A DNA stretch of 64,000 nt, taken from NCBI RefSeq assembly GCF_038069655.2, contig NZ_CP150951.2, positions 992,001 through 1,056,000 of the forward strand. Direction: 5' to 3'. The notes under the pieces are model-generated. The model was not told the DNA's origin. It worked only from the letters and a program-made list of their open reading frames with translations, and ran no database searches. Origin of the DNA: Yoonia sp. BS5-3. GTDB taxonomy: Bacteria; Pseudomonadota; Alphaproteobacteria; Rhodobacterales; Rhodobacteraceae. Every line of letters starts with the position of its first letter. Positions within the stretch are counted from its first letter, which is position 1. A program made the translations under genes and the position numbers. This document shows, piece by piece, positions 16,142-24,461 of the stretch.

Positions 16142-16537
16142 TCAGATATCCGCCTCGTACCAACCGCGCGCCATATGGCTTTCTTCCAATGATACTTTGA
16201 TCCGGCACACCCGCCCGTTATCGCCCAGACCCGTTGTCTTGGCCGTATCGCGCAGCTGTTCCCAGATGTAATGGCACAGGAATTCTGTTGTGGTGATTTT
16301 GCCCTTGAATGCGGGTACCTCGTCCAGATTGGCGTATTTCAGCGGCTTGAGCGCATTTGCCAATGCCTCAAGCGCCAGCCCCATATCGACTACAAGCCCG
16401 TTTTCATCCAGGTCTTTGGTGTAAAAGGCCGCATCCACGACAAATGTCGCCCCATGCATTCCCTGCGCCGGGCCGAATACCGGCGATGGCAGGGAATGGG
16501 CAATCATGATGTGATCCCTGACTTCAACTGCAAACAT
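16142..16537 (-). CDS. 6-pyruvoyl-tetrahydropterin synthase family protein, degenerate metal site
   Basis: 131 residues, normal family length. HIMIAHSL near residue 10-17 gives the first zinc histidine, and MHGATF near 28 corresponds to the usual H-G-H pair with the second His replaced by Ala. The catalytic Cys normally a few residues before HGH is absent. TTEFLCHYIWEQL near 90 and VSLEES near 118 match the family. It therefore looks like a PTPS/QueD homologue that has lost part of its catalytic apparatus or changed chemistry. The ATG at 16537 was chosen; a TTG four codons upstream is possible. It is the first gene of the six-gene operon. Confidence 0.85.
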   Translation of the reverse strand: MFAVEVRDHIMIAHSLPSPVFGPAQGMHGATFVVDAAFYTKDLDENGLVVDMGLALEALANALKPLKYANLDEVPAFKGKITTTEFLCHYIWEQLRDTAKTTGLGDNGRVCRIKVSLEESHMARGWYEADI

Positions 16538-16626
16538 ATATTTCCCCAATCCTATCGATCTTTTTGAACATGAAGCTATCGTTCCTTTGTCTCATGGCGG
16601 CAAGCCGCACCAGCAGAGGGCACATA

Positions 16627-17385
16627 TTGACCAAACAGATGCAAACGCTTTCCTGTCTGAGCTGGAACATCCATCGCTGCCGCGGCAATGACGGGGTGAT
16701 AGACCCTGCCCGGACCCTCGCCACCCTGCAAGCCGAGGCTTTGGACAGCCCCATCGACGCCCTGATCCTGCAAGAGGCCGATGAAGAGATCCCGCCCCAT
16801 ACCGGCTTGCTGGACATTGATGCTGTCGCGGCGGCCACCGGCCTGCGTTACATCCATGACGATCCCGCCCATCGCTGGTCCGACGGCAGCCATGGTTTTT
16901 TGGGCACGATCATCTTTGTGCATCCCGACATCACAGTGGACCGGATCACATTGTTGGATTTGCCGGGTCGTTGTCATCGTGGCGCTGTCATCGCGGACCT
17001 GACCCGTGATGGGCGCCGCTTTCGTTTGATCGGAGTGCATTTGTCGCTGATGCAAGCCCTGCGCTGGGCGCAGTTGCGCACGATCTGCCAGTTTATGTTC
17101 CGCAACCCGCTGCGCCCAACCATCCTGATGGGTGACTTGAACGAATGGCGCCCTTGGGGCGGTCTGGCTTTGTCCCCCCGCTTTTTGGGCACGACATTCA
17201 CGGGTCCGGCTTTGCCAAGTTTTCCAATCAACCGCCCCTTTTTGCCGCTGGACCGTGTCTTGGTCACCGCCCCCGCGACCGTTCGGTCGGCTGAGGTGCT
17301 GGATGGGCCGGGTATCCGTATGACTTCGGACCACCGCCCCTTGCGCGCGCTTGTGGATTTGGGTGAGGGGGCCATTTCGCCTTAA
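16627..17385 (+). CDS. Endonuclease/exonuclease/phosphatase family protein
   Basis: About 252 residues. The EEP fold is shown by LSCLSWNIHRCRG (Asn) at the start, DALILQEADEE (catalytic Glu near 45), RLIGVHLSLM, ILMGDLNEWRPWGG (Asp-Asn near 165) and MTSDHRPLRALVDL (Asp-His) at the C-terminus. Substrates range from DNA to phospholipids, and no signal peptide is obvious. The start is uncertain: the TTG at 16627 has AGAGGG at good spacing, while the ATG at 16639 begins the conserved sequence. It is divergent from the PTPS-like gene and convergent with opgG. Confidence 0.87.
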   Translation: MTKQMQTLSCLSWNIHRCRGNDGVIDPARTLATLQAEALDSPIDALILQEADEEIPPHTGLLDIDAVAAATGLRYIHDDPAHRWSDGSHGFLGTIIFVHPDITVDRITLLDLPGRCHRGAVIADLTRDGRRFRLIGVHLSLMQALRWAQLRTICQFMFRNPLRPTILMGDLNEWRPWGGLALSPRFLGTTFTGPALPSFPINRPFLPLDRVLVTAPATVRSAEVLDGPGIRMTSDHRPLRALVDLGEGAISP

Positions 17386-17393
17386 GACTGTCA

Positions 17394-18890
17394 TCACACG
17401 CCCCCGTCCCGCGCCCGGGTCCAACGGTGCAACCATACAGGGCTAAGCGCTGTTCCATCGCTTGCCCGCAGACTGAACCGGATTTCAGCTGCATCCACTG
17501 TGTCCGCCGCAAAAAGAAACGTCACCCGGGTCGCGGACCCATCGGGCAACGCGAATGCGCTGATCCCCAGCACATCTGCCCCTTCGCTGGCCGAGATATC
17601 GGGCACCACCCCTTCAGCGGTGGTGCCCACATCCAGAACAAAGCGCCGGTGTCCCGGCCTGTCATGCTCGCGCCCGCTGCGCCCCTGCAAAATCGGGGGT
17701 AGCCCCCCCAGATCAGGTGCAGCCAATGTCCAGTTCAGCCGGTAGCTATAGCGGTAAGTTCCGCCCGCCAGCAGCGGCTGCGCTGGTCGCCAAAACGCGA
17801 CGATATTGTCCAAAAATTCCGTTTGCGTCGGCAATTCGACCAGCATGACCGCCCCCGCCCCCCAAGGTTCCAAAGGGGTCACGGTGGCCGAGGGCCGGTC
17901 GTGATACCGCGCTTCGGTATCCTGAAAATCAGCATAGCTGCGCGGGGTCTGGTAAAGACCAAAGCGTCGCGGCGCATCATCTACAAAGGCCGAGCTTTCC
18001 ACATTGCGGGGGTTGGCGACGGGCCGCCAGATGATCTCGCCCGCGCCGTTCTCAATCACCAGCACATTGCTATCGTGTACCCGCGGCCGGAAGTCATCGG
18101 ACACCGTCGAAAGCATCGGGCCCTTCAGATACATCGATGTCAGCGGCGCGATCCCGATATCGGCGATATCGACGCGCGGAAAGATCGTTGTTGCGATCTC
18201 CATCACAGTGTCTGTGCCTGGATGCAAAACCAGATCCAGATGCGCCGACAGCGATGGGCTGTCGATCACCCCTTCGATCCGCACACTATCCCCGGTCGCA
18301 GGATGCAGACGCAGATGGACAAAGCGAGGGAACTCTTCAGGCGCGCCGCCCCCAGTGCCTACAGCGACCGTCCGCGCCGAGAGCCCGTAAGCCATCGCCG
18401 TTCCAATCGCCCGGAAATAGCTGGCCCCTTGCATGACCAGCACCTCATCCATCACGTCTGGTGCATTCAAAGGATAGCGCAACCGCATTCCTGAAAAGCC
18501 GGCGCCGGGGCTTTCAGTTGGCACGTCATCAAAATACCGCGCATCGAAATCGAACAGCGACGGGCTGAAGGCGATATCGCGCAAACCGGCTTCGGTCATT
18601 TGATCCACCTTCAGAGGATCCGGAAAATAGAGCCCCGGTGGGAGCAGGTCCAAGGCAAACCGGTCCCCATGCGGCAGCATCGCCGATTGACCAACCAAAG
18701 GCCGGATCGCCCGGAATTGATTATAGGTCAGATCGGCAAATGGCGGGGCAAGCGGGGTTGTATTTGGCTGATAGGGCCGGCTTTGTAGCGCTTGAGCGAT
18801 CTCAAGCATACTGCCCTCTGTTTGACTGCGGGCAAGCCTGGGCAAACAGGCCAGAGCGACAGTGCCTTTGAGCAAGGTGCGGCGGTTCAT
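17394..18890 (-). CDS. opgG: Periplasmic glucan biosynthesis protein OpgG/MdoG
   Basis: 498 residues. A Tat-type N-terminus (MNRRTLLKGTVALACLP) targets it to the periplasm. The MdoG family body follows: DLTYNQFRAIRPL near 54, GASYFRAIGTAMAYGLSARTV near 155 and MYLKGPM near 260, with the C-terminal immunoglobulin-like domain containing FVLDVGTTAEG. It acts after OpgH in the formation of branched osmoregulated periplasmic glucans. The start at 18890 overlaps the opgH stop by 4 bp and begins exactly at the twin-arginine signal. Confidence 0.93.
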   Translation of the reverse strand: MNRRTLLKGTVALACLPRLARSQTEGSMLEIAQALQSRPYQPNTTPLAPPFADLTYNQFRAIRPLVGQSAMLPHGDRFALDLLPPGLYFPDPLKVDQMTEAGLRDIAFSPSLFDFDARYFDDVPTESPGAGFSGMRLRYPLNAPDVMDEVLVMQGASYFRAIGTAMAYGLSARTVAVGTGGGAPEEFPRFVHLRLHPATGDSVRIEGVIDSPSLSAHLDLVLHPGTDTVMEIATTIFPRVDIADIGIAPLTSMYLKGPMLSTVSDDFRPRVHDSNVLVIENGAGEIIWRPVANPRNVESSAFVDDAPRRFGLYQTPRSYADFQDTEARYHDRPSATVTPLEPWGAGAVMLVELPTQTEFLDNIVAFWRPAQPLLAGGTYRYSYRLNWTLAAPDLGGLPPILQGRSGREHDRPGHRRFVLDVGTTAEGVVPDISASEGADVLGISAFALPDGSATRVTFLFAADTVDAAEIRFSLRASDGTALSPVWLHRWTRARDGGV

Positions 18891-20482
18891 GCGGGCTCTC
18901 CATCCAGCAGCGGGATCAACACCGGAGCCATGATCAAAGGCCCAAAGATCGGGGCCAGCCATAGCGCGCTTATCGCTTGGCTATTTAGCGCCAGCAGCAA
19001 GATGGCAAGGCCAGCCGCAGCCTCGGGCCAGCCTGCGGGCAGCCGCCAGGTGCCACGTCGCCCTGATTTCCAACCGCAATCGCGCCCCATGCAAATCGAC
19101 AGCACCGCCGCGCTGTGCCGCAATGAAATCAGCGGGCCGACCAATGTTGAAAGCCCCAGCTCTGACAGCCACGCGCGCAGGATGACCCGGCGCCGCTGCC
19201 CGGTCCGCGCCGCTGGCAACCGATCCGCAAGCGCGCAGAGCTTTGGGATAAACAACACAATCGCAACAACCAGGATCGCACCATAATGCGTCACGGACAC
19301 GACCCCAAAGCTAAGCAGCGCTAGCAAAATCAGCAAGATTGGCGCCGATAGATAGCTGAAAGCGCCCATGATCAGGTGCAAACGGCTTAGCGGATGCAGC
19401 CCAGCCGCTGTGCAAATGCGCAGATGTTGCAAATTGCCCTGACACCAACGCCGGTCGCGGCGAAAAAACTCATGCATGGTTTGCGGTGCATCTTCGGCGC
19501 TACCGCCCACTTCGGTAGCCAGCTCAATGTCCCAGCCTGCGCGGCGCATCCAGGCCGCTTCGACAAAGTCATGGCTCAGGATATCGCCGCCAAAAGGGGC
19601 TTTGCCGGGCAACTGGGGCAAATGCGCTGCCGCGCGGAAGGCTTTGATCCGCATAATCGCGTTATGCCCCCAATAATTGCCTGCTTTGCCAGAGGCCGCC
19701 ACAAAACCACGCCCAAAGATGCGCCCCAGCAGCCGCGACGACACCCGTTGATGCCGCCCGAACCGTGTCCGTCCCGGCACCATGGCGATCGCCGCCTGCA
19801 AGAGCCCGGTCTGCGGGCGCTGTTCAAGCCCCCAGATCAAGTTTCGGGTGCAATGGACGCTCATTCGGCTATCGGCATCCTTGACCAGCATAAAGTCAAA
19901 ATTCTCTCCTTCTGCGGTCAGCCAATCAGCAATGTTACCCGGTTTTTTCCGGGTATTTGCAATGCGGCGCCGATAGCTGATCTGTCCCGCGTCAATGAGC
20001 CCTGCAAGCGCCTGCTGTTCATCCTTGATTTGATCAGCGCCAGACGTGTCCGACAAGACAAAAACCCGTGTATGATCGGCGATACCAGCTGTCTTCAGCC
20101 CATTGGCAAAGCTAGCCAGATAACGCGCAAGCGGTGCTATGTCTTCGCCGCAGACGGTGATCAGAATGGCTGTGCGGTTTTGCGGCACCCATGCCCGGGG
20201 TGCATCAATAACCATCACGCGCTTGCTCAAAAGACCCAGCAGCGCCGTCGCCGCCCCGCCTGATATCCATAACGCATTTATCAGGATCAGCCCTGCCACA
20301 ATGATCGCCGGAATATGCCACTGCTCCACCGCCATCGCGAAACTGGCCGTGATAGACAGGGCAAAGACCAGCGTCAGGATTGCAAACCCCGGCAAGCCCG
20401 GGCCTACGATACGTGGCCGGGCCGCTTTGGGCGCAAGCCGATCCTGCCCTTTGGCAAGGGTTTGTGACGATGCAATCAGCAA
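18887..20482 (-). CDS. opgH: Glucans biosynthesis glucosyltransferase OpgH/MdoH
   Basis: 531 residues, shorter than the about 850-residue E. coli OpgH, which has long N- and C-terminal extensions. Several membrane helices flank a GT2-type catalytic domain: LVKDADSRMS (DxD-like, near 195), SHDFVEAAWMRRAGWD (near 305) and FFRRDRRWCQGNLQH (the QxxRW-like motif near 345). It polymerises UDP-glucose into the beta-glucan backbone and exports it. The only usable start appears to be TTG at 20482, since an in-frame stop lies just upstream. It precedes opgG with a 4-bp overlap. Confidence 0.92.
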   Translation of the reverse strand: MLIASSQTLAKGQDRLAPKAARPRIVGPGLPGFAILTLVFALSITASFAMAVEQWHIPAIIVAGLILINALWISGGAATALLGLLSKRVMVIDAPRAWVPQNRTAILITVCGEDIAPLARYLASFANGLKTAGIADHTRVFVLSDTSGADQIKDEQQALAGLIDAGQISYRRRIANTRKKPGNIADWLTAEGENFDFMLVKDADSRMSVHCTRNLIWGLEQRPQTGLLQAAIAMVPGRTRFGRHQRVSSRLLGRIFGRGFVAASGKAGNYWGHNAIMRIKAFRAAAHLPQLPGKAPFGGDILSHDFVEAAWMRRAGWDIELATEVGGSAEDAPQTMHEFFRRDRRWCQGNLQHLRICTAAGLHPLSRLHLIMGAFSYLSAPILLILLALLSFGVVSVTHYGAILVVAIVLFIPKLCALADRLPAARTGQRRRVILRAWLSELGLSTLVGPLISLRHSAAVLSICMGRDCGWKSGRRGTWRLPAGWPEAAAGLAILLLALNSQAISALWLAPIFGPLIMAPVLIPLLDGEPA

Positions 20483-20500
20483 GGGGCGTGCTTTCCAGAC

Positions 20501-21055
20501 CTAGGAGTTTTTGCCAACTGGTGGCCACATCCGGGTGAAAATCCCGTCGCGGCGTATCAGGCCATGAAACGCGGCCGCCCCGATATGCATCAAGATCAGT
20601 GCGGTAAAGGCGTAGGCCCCATAATAATGCACCGCTTTTGCAAATTCGGCCAAGGCTTCGGATCGCGGCACAAAAGAGGGGATGCCCATCGCATCAAGCG
20701 CCTCAATCGGGAAACCACCGGCCCGCACCCGAACATAACCGGCCAGCGGCATGATCAACAACAGCGCATAAAGGCCGATATGGGTGGCATGCGCCGCAAA
20801 TTCTTGAATTTTCGGCAACTCCACCGGTTTCAGCTGGGGTGGCCGACGCCAGCGGTAAATCGCGCGGACAAAAAATAGGACAAGTAACAAGGTGCCCACA
20901 TTCTTATGGGTGATGAAGAGGAAGTTTTGCGTACTACGTTCTAATTCAGCGCGGACCATCAGGAAGCCGATTGGAATGATACATAAAATCAAAATTGCCA
21001 TAATCCAGTGGATCACACGTGCTGGGACGCGGTATTTTTGCAAAGGCTCGGGCAT
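20501..21055 (-). CDS. Cytochrome b561 family protein (second copy)
   Basis: 184 residues with four membrane helices. Heme-ligand candidates are ARVIHWIMAI (His near 15), LFITHKNVGTL (near 48), AVHYYGAYAF and LILMHIGAAAFHGLI. It is only distantly like the copy at 11022-11588. It ends 18 bp before opgH, so it may be the first gene of an opgH-opgG operon, although a link to glucan synthesis is not established. The start at 21055 was chosen because upstream in-frame sequence does not look like a b561 N-terminus. Confidence 0.9.
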   Translation of the reverse strand: MPEPLQKYRVPARVIHWIMAILILCIIPIGFLMVRAELERSTQNFLFITHKNVGTLLLVLFFVRAIYRWRRPPQLKPVELPKIQEFAAHATHIGLYALLLIMPLAGYVRVRAGGFPIEALDAMGIPSFVPRSEALAEFAKAVHYYGAYAFTALILMHIGAAAFHGLIRRDGIFTRMWPPVGKNS

Positions 21056-21145
21056 GTCAAGTACTCTCTTTTTTGTCGGTCTCGAGAATAGTACGTCTGG
21101 CTGGCGCGTATTATTCTCAGGAAATGTCGTTTTAGAGAAAATCAC

Positions 21146-21907
21146 ATGAAAAACCCAACGATCCATAGCGCAAGCCCCCCCGGGAAACCCGGGCTGGCCG
21201 TTATTGCCGCCAAGCCTGCCGGAAAATTCGGCGTGGGCGCGGGTGTTGGGCTGCTTGTAATTTTTGCTGCGTGTGAGCTGCTTTTCGGACTGATGACTGC
21301 CCTACCCGGCGCCGTTTTCGTCAGCGCGATATTCTATGGCATCGCCGTTCTCATCGGGATGCGCGGTCTGCACCAGGGTTACCCCCATGCCGCCCTTGGC
21401 CTTTGCAACCTCGTCACGTTGGTGCGCCTTGTGATCGTGGCCATCCTTTGTGCCGCCCTGCTGGGTGCGATCAGCCCTACCTGGACAACTTTCGCATTGG
21501 CCAGCTTTGCCCTGGCGCTGGACGGCATTGATGGTTGGCTGGCCCGCAAACAAGGTCTTGCCTCGGATTTTGGTGCCCGTTTTGATGTTGAGGTGGATGC
21601 CGCGTTCGCCCTGATCCTGGCTATGTATGCCGCCACAAATGGTGCCGCCGGGCCTTGGGTCATCCTGCTTGGCGTGCCGTATTACCTGTTTGTCTTCACG
21701 GGCCGCTATCTGCCCTGGCTAAACGGGGCGCTGCCCCCGCGCTTTAGCCGCAAGGCTGTCTGCGTCTTCCAGATCGCCGCATTGATTGCCTTGCAGGTCC
21801 CGTTGTTGGCCGATGGCCGACTGGACCCCGTTATCATCGCGGTTGCCGCTGCGCTGGTCTGGTCGTTTGGCCGCGATATCCTGTGGCTGTGGCGGACAAA
21901 AATATGA
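21146..21907 (+). CDS. CDP-alcohol phosphatidyltransferase family protein
   Basis: 253 residues, about six membrane helices. The complete CDP-alcohol phosphotransferase signature, D-G-x2-[A/D]-x3-A-R-x8-G-x3-D-x3-D, is seen in DGIDGWLARKQG with FGARFDVEVD near residues 128-152. The enzyme moves a phospho-alcohol group from a CDP-activated donor; whether the acceptor is glycerol, inositol or another alcohol is not predictable. It begins a five-gene plus-strand operon, with the next ATG overlapping its stop. The housekeeping pgsA is elsewhere (52969), so this copy is likely specialised. Confidence 0.9.
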   Translation: MKNPTIHSASPPGKPGLAVIAAKPAGKFGVGAGVGLLVIFAACELLFGLMTALPGAVFVSAIFYGIAVLIGMRGLHQGYPHAALGLCNLVTLVRLVIVAILCAALLGAISPTWTTFALASFALALDGIDGWLARKQGLASDFGARFDVEVDAAFALILAMYAATNGAAGPWVILLGVPYYLFVFTGRYLPWLNGALPPRFSRKAVCVFQIAALIALQVPLLADGRLDPVIIAVAAALVWSFGRDILWLWRTKI

Positions 21908-23556
21908 ATAGCTGGCGGAACCGTCTGAACATGCGGGCTATTTTGATGGGCACTTTGGCGCTGTTTTTGCTGCATCTGGTGCTGATCCAGCCCAATCATC
22001 CAGCCGCCATGGCCTGGAACGCAGTTTTGCTTTTTCCGCTTGAGCTGCCTGCGATTGTCTTTGGCCTTATCGCATTGGGTCGGTCCCGCGCCGGACTGAT
22101 CCTGCGTGTCTTGGTTATTCTCATTTTGAGCGTCATCGCTGTTTTGAAAACCGCCGATTATGTGATGTTCACCTCACTTAGTCGCGGGTTCAATGTGGTG
22201 GCTGATCTGCCGCTTGTGGGCTCATTCTATGACCTGATTGTTGGGACCATGGGGCAATTTGCAGCGATTTCCGCTGTCCTTGCTGCGCTGCTGATTGTTG
22301 TATTGCTGATCGTCGGTCTGTGGTGGGCCACAGGGTATTGGACCCGGCTGGCCCGGCCCAAATCGGTCGCAAGTGCGAGTACCATTGCCGCGCTTATCTG
22401 TGTCGCAGTTAGTGTCGCCGATATCGGTACACGCATGGGCCGTTGGGATACAGGTTTCCCCTATCCCGGCACCGCCTTTACCGCCCGCGTCGGGGTTGAA
22501 CGAGTGCAAACCGCCCGCGCCACCTTGCGCGACCTTCGCGCATTTCAAGAAGCCGCACAGAATGATCCTTTTGCAGGCCAGACGGGCCTGTTTGATCTTG
22601 TGGACCGGGATGTGCTGGTTGTTTTTGTCGAAAGCTATGGGCGTACCAGCCTGGACACCCCGCTTTACGCTGATCTACACCGCGCGACGCTGACCGCTGC
22701 CCAATCCCAACTTGAAGGGTTGGGATTGGGCATGTCATCCACTTTGCTGGTGTCGCCCACACAAGGCGGGCAAAGCTGGCTGGCCCATGCCAGTTTTGCA
22801 AATGGCCTGTGGGTGTCAGGGCAAACCAGTTACCGCGCAGCGCTGCGCAGCGAACGGCAAACCTTGTTTCATCTGGCCCAAGAGGCCGGTTTTCGCACGG
22901 CCGCAGTGATGCCCCAGATCACTCTGGACTGGCCCGAGGCGCAGTTTATGGGTTTTGACACAGTGCTTGCCGCTGATGATCTGGGCTATGCGGGCCTGCC
23001 CTTCAACTGGATCACGATGCCCGATCAGTTCACCTTTGGCGCCATGGACCGCTTGCTGCGTACGGAGCGCCCGGATGGCAAGCCGCTATTTATCCAAATG
23101 GCGCTTGGCTCTTCCCATGCGCCTTGGGTCCCTGTCCCCGACCTGATTGCCTGGGACGATCTAGGAGACGGCAGTGTCTTCAATCCGATTGTTGAGGCTA
23201 GCGATCCGCCGCATATCGTATGGCAGGATAATGACCGGGTGCGCGATCAATACCGGCTGGCAGTGGATTACGCTTTGCAGACGGTCTTTGCCTATGCCGC
23301 GCTGCATGCCGAAGATCCACCCTTGATGATCATCATCGGCGATCATCAGGCCGCAGGTTTCATCGCGCTGGATGAACGGCCACATGTCCCGATGCATATC
23401 GTCGGCCCGCCCGATCTGGTTGATCGGTTATCGGATGCTGCCTTTGTCCCAGGGCTGATCCCTGATGCGACCGACGCACCCCGCCGCATGGACCTGATGC
23501 GTGGCCATATTTTGCGCGCGCTTTCATCGCAAATGCTGGCAGAGGTGGCCGAATGA
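21904..23556 (+). CDS. Sulfatase-fold membrane enzyme (LTA synthase/alkaline phosphatase superfamily)
   Basis: 550 residues. Five or so N-terminal membrane helices (residues 10-170) are followed by a periplasmic alkaline phosphatase-superfamily domain: VLVVFVESYGRTS near 238 is the metal and nucleophile region (Glu then Ser/Thr), GSSHAPW near 402 and IIIGDHQ near 482 provide later metal ligands. Members of this architecture transfer phosphoglycerol or phosphoethanolamine from lipids to envelope glycans. The start ATG at 21904 overlaps the previous stop (ATGA), and the downstream gene also overlaps by 4 bp. Likely role: envelope decoration in concert with the neighbouring enzymes. Confidence 0.83.
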   Translation: MNSWRNRLNMRAILMGTLALFLLHLVLIQPNHPAAMAWNAVLLFPLELPAIVFGLIALGRSRAGLILRVLVILILSVIAVLKTADYVMFTSLSRGFNVVADLPLVGSFYDLIVGTMGQFAAISAVLAALLIVVLLIVGLWWATGYWTRLARPKSVASASTIAALICVAVSVADIGTRMGRWDTGFPYPGTAFTARVGVERVQTARATLRDLRAFQEAAQNDPFAGQTGLFDLVDRDVLVVFVESYGRTSLDTPLYADLHRATLTAAQSQLEGLGLGMSSTLLVSPTQGGQSWLAHASFANGLWVSGQTSYRAALRSERQTLFHLAQEAGFRTAAVMPQITLDWPEAQFMGFDTVLAADDLGYAGLPFNWITMPDQFTFGAMDRLLRTERPDGKPLFIQMALGSSHAPWVPVPDLIAWDDLGDGSVFNPIVEASDPPHIVWQDNDRVRDQYRLAVDYALQTVFAYAALHAEDPPLMIIIGDHQAAGFIALDERPHVPMHIVGPPDLVDRLSDAAFVPGLIPDATDAPRRMDLMRGHILRALSSQMLAEVAE

Positions 23557-24461
23557 TCCCCCCTATCTATTGGCGCATCGGGCAGCTTGCCTTCACGGCT
23601 GGGCTGATTGCCCTTCTCTGGCGCACAACCGATGGCCCCCAGATTTTTCGGATATTGCAACAGGCCCAGCCAATCTGGTTAGCGGCGGCCATCGGCGTGC
23701 TGCTTTGCCAGACGGTCCTTTCCGCTTGGCGCTGGCAAATCACCGCCGCCCAATTGGGTCAAAAGCTACCCCTTGGCTATGCTGTGAAAGAGTATTTCAT
23801 GTCACAAATTGTCAACCAGGCCCTTCCCGGCGCTATCATGGGTGATGCCGCCCGTGCGGTGCGCGCCCGTGCCCAAGCCGGGCTAGCGGCAGCAACCCAG
23901 GCCGTCCTATTCGAACGGCTGGCGGGGCAAATTGCCATGTTCATGATGATGAGCATCGCGTTTTTGATCACCTTCACCGCGCAAGGCGGGCTGACATGGC
24001 CGCCGGAATTTGCAGCGCCTATCGGCAGTGCAATCGCAGTTGGGATCGGGGTTGGCGGGGCAATCGCCTTGGGTTCACGCTTTCCAAATCTTATCGGCCA
24101 ACGGCTGGCGGCTTGGATTGCACCGATGTACCGCGCAGTTTTGGCAAAACATGTCTTGCCTGCGCAAATTGGGCTGGGTCTGGCAATTACGCTATGCAAT
24201 CTGGCCGCCTTTGGACTGTGCGCATGGGCTGTCGGGGTGCATCTATCGCTCGCGGCCATCTGCGCCATTGTGCCTGTGATCCTTTTCTCAATGCTGATCC
24301 CGTTCACGATCAGCGGTTGGGGCGTCCGTGAAGGCGCAGCGGCCGTTCTGTTACCACTTGCCGGCACAACACCCAGCGAAGCCGTCGCGGCCAGCGTCAT
24401 ATTTGGCTGTGCGCTCTTATTGGCCGTTCTGCCCGGCCTTATTGCGGTGATCCTGAAATGA
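23553..24461 (+). CDS. Lysylphosphatidylglycerol synthase-type transmembrane protein (UPF0104)
   Basis: 302 residues, seven to eight membrane helices. It resembles the AglD2/MprF flippase-domain family: SAWRWQITAAQLGQ near 50, VNQALPGAIMGDAARA near 88 and the C-terminal PFTISGWGVREGAAAVLLPL near 250. There is no aminoacyl-transferase domain, so it is a membrane-only member, often linked to export or membrane insertion of lipid-linked molecules. It is coupled by 4-bp overlaps to the sulfatase-fold and GT4 genes on either side. Confidence 0.88.
   Translation: MIPPIYWRIGQLAFTAGLIALLWRTTDGPQIFRILQQAQPIWLAAAIGVLLCQTVLSAWRWQITAAQLGQKLPLGYAVKEYFMSQIVNQALPGAIMGDAARAVRARAQAGLAAATQAVLFERLAGQIAMFMMMSIAFLITFTAQGGLTWPPEFAAPIGSAIAVGIGVGGAIALGSRFPNLIGQRLAAWIAPMYRAVLAKHVLPAQIGLGLAITLCNLAAFGLCAWAVGVHLSLAAICAIVPVILFSMLIPFTISGWGVREGAAAVLLPLAGTTPSEAVAASVIFGCALLLAVLPGLIAVILK

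Noticed and set aside
16576-17436. Minus-strand frame opposite the endonuclease/phosphatase gene
   Set aside because: Gln/Arg-rich shadow with no motif; the plus-strand frame carries the full EEP motif set.
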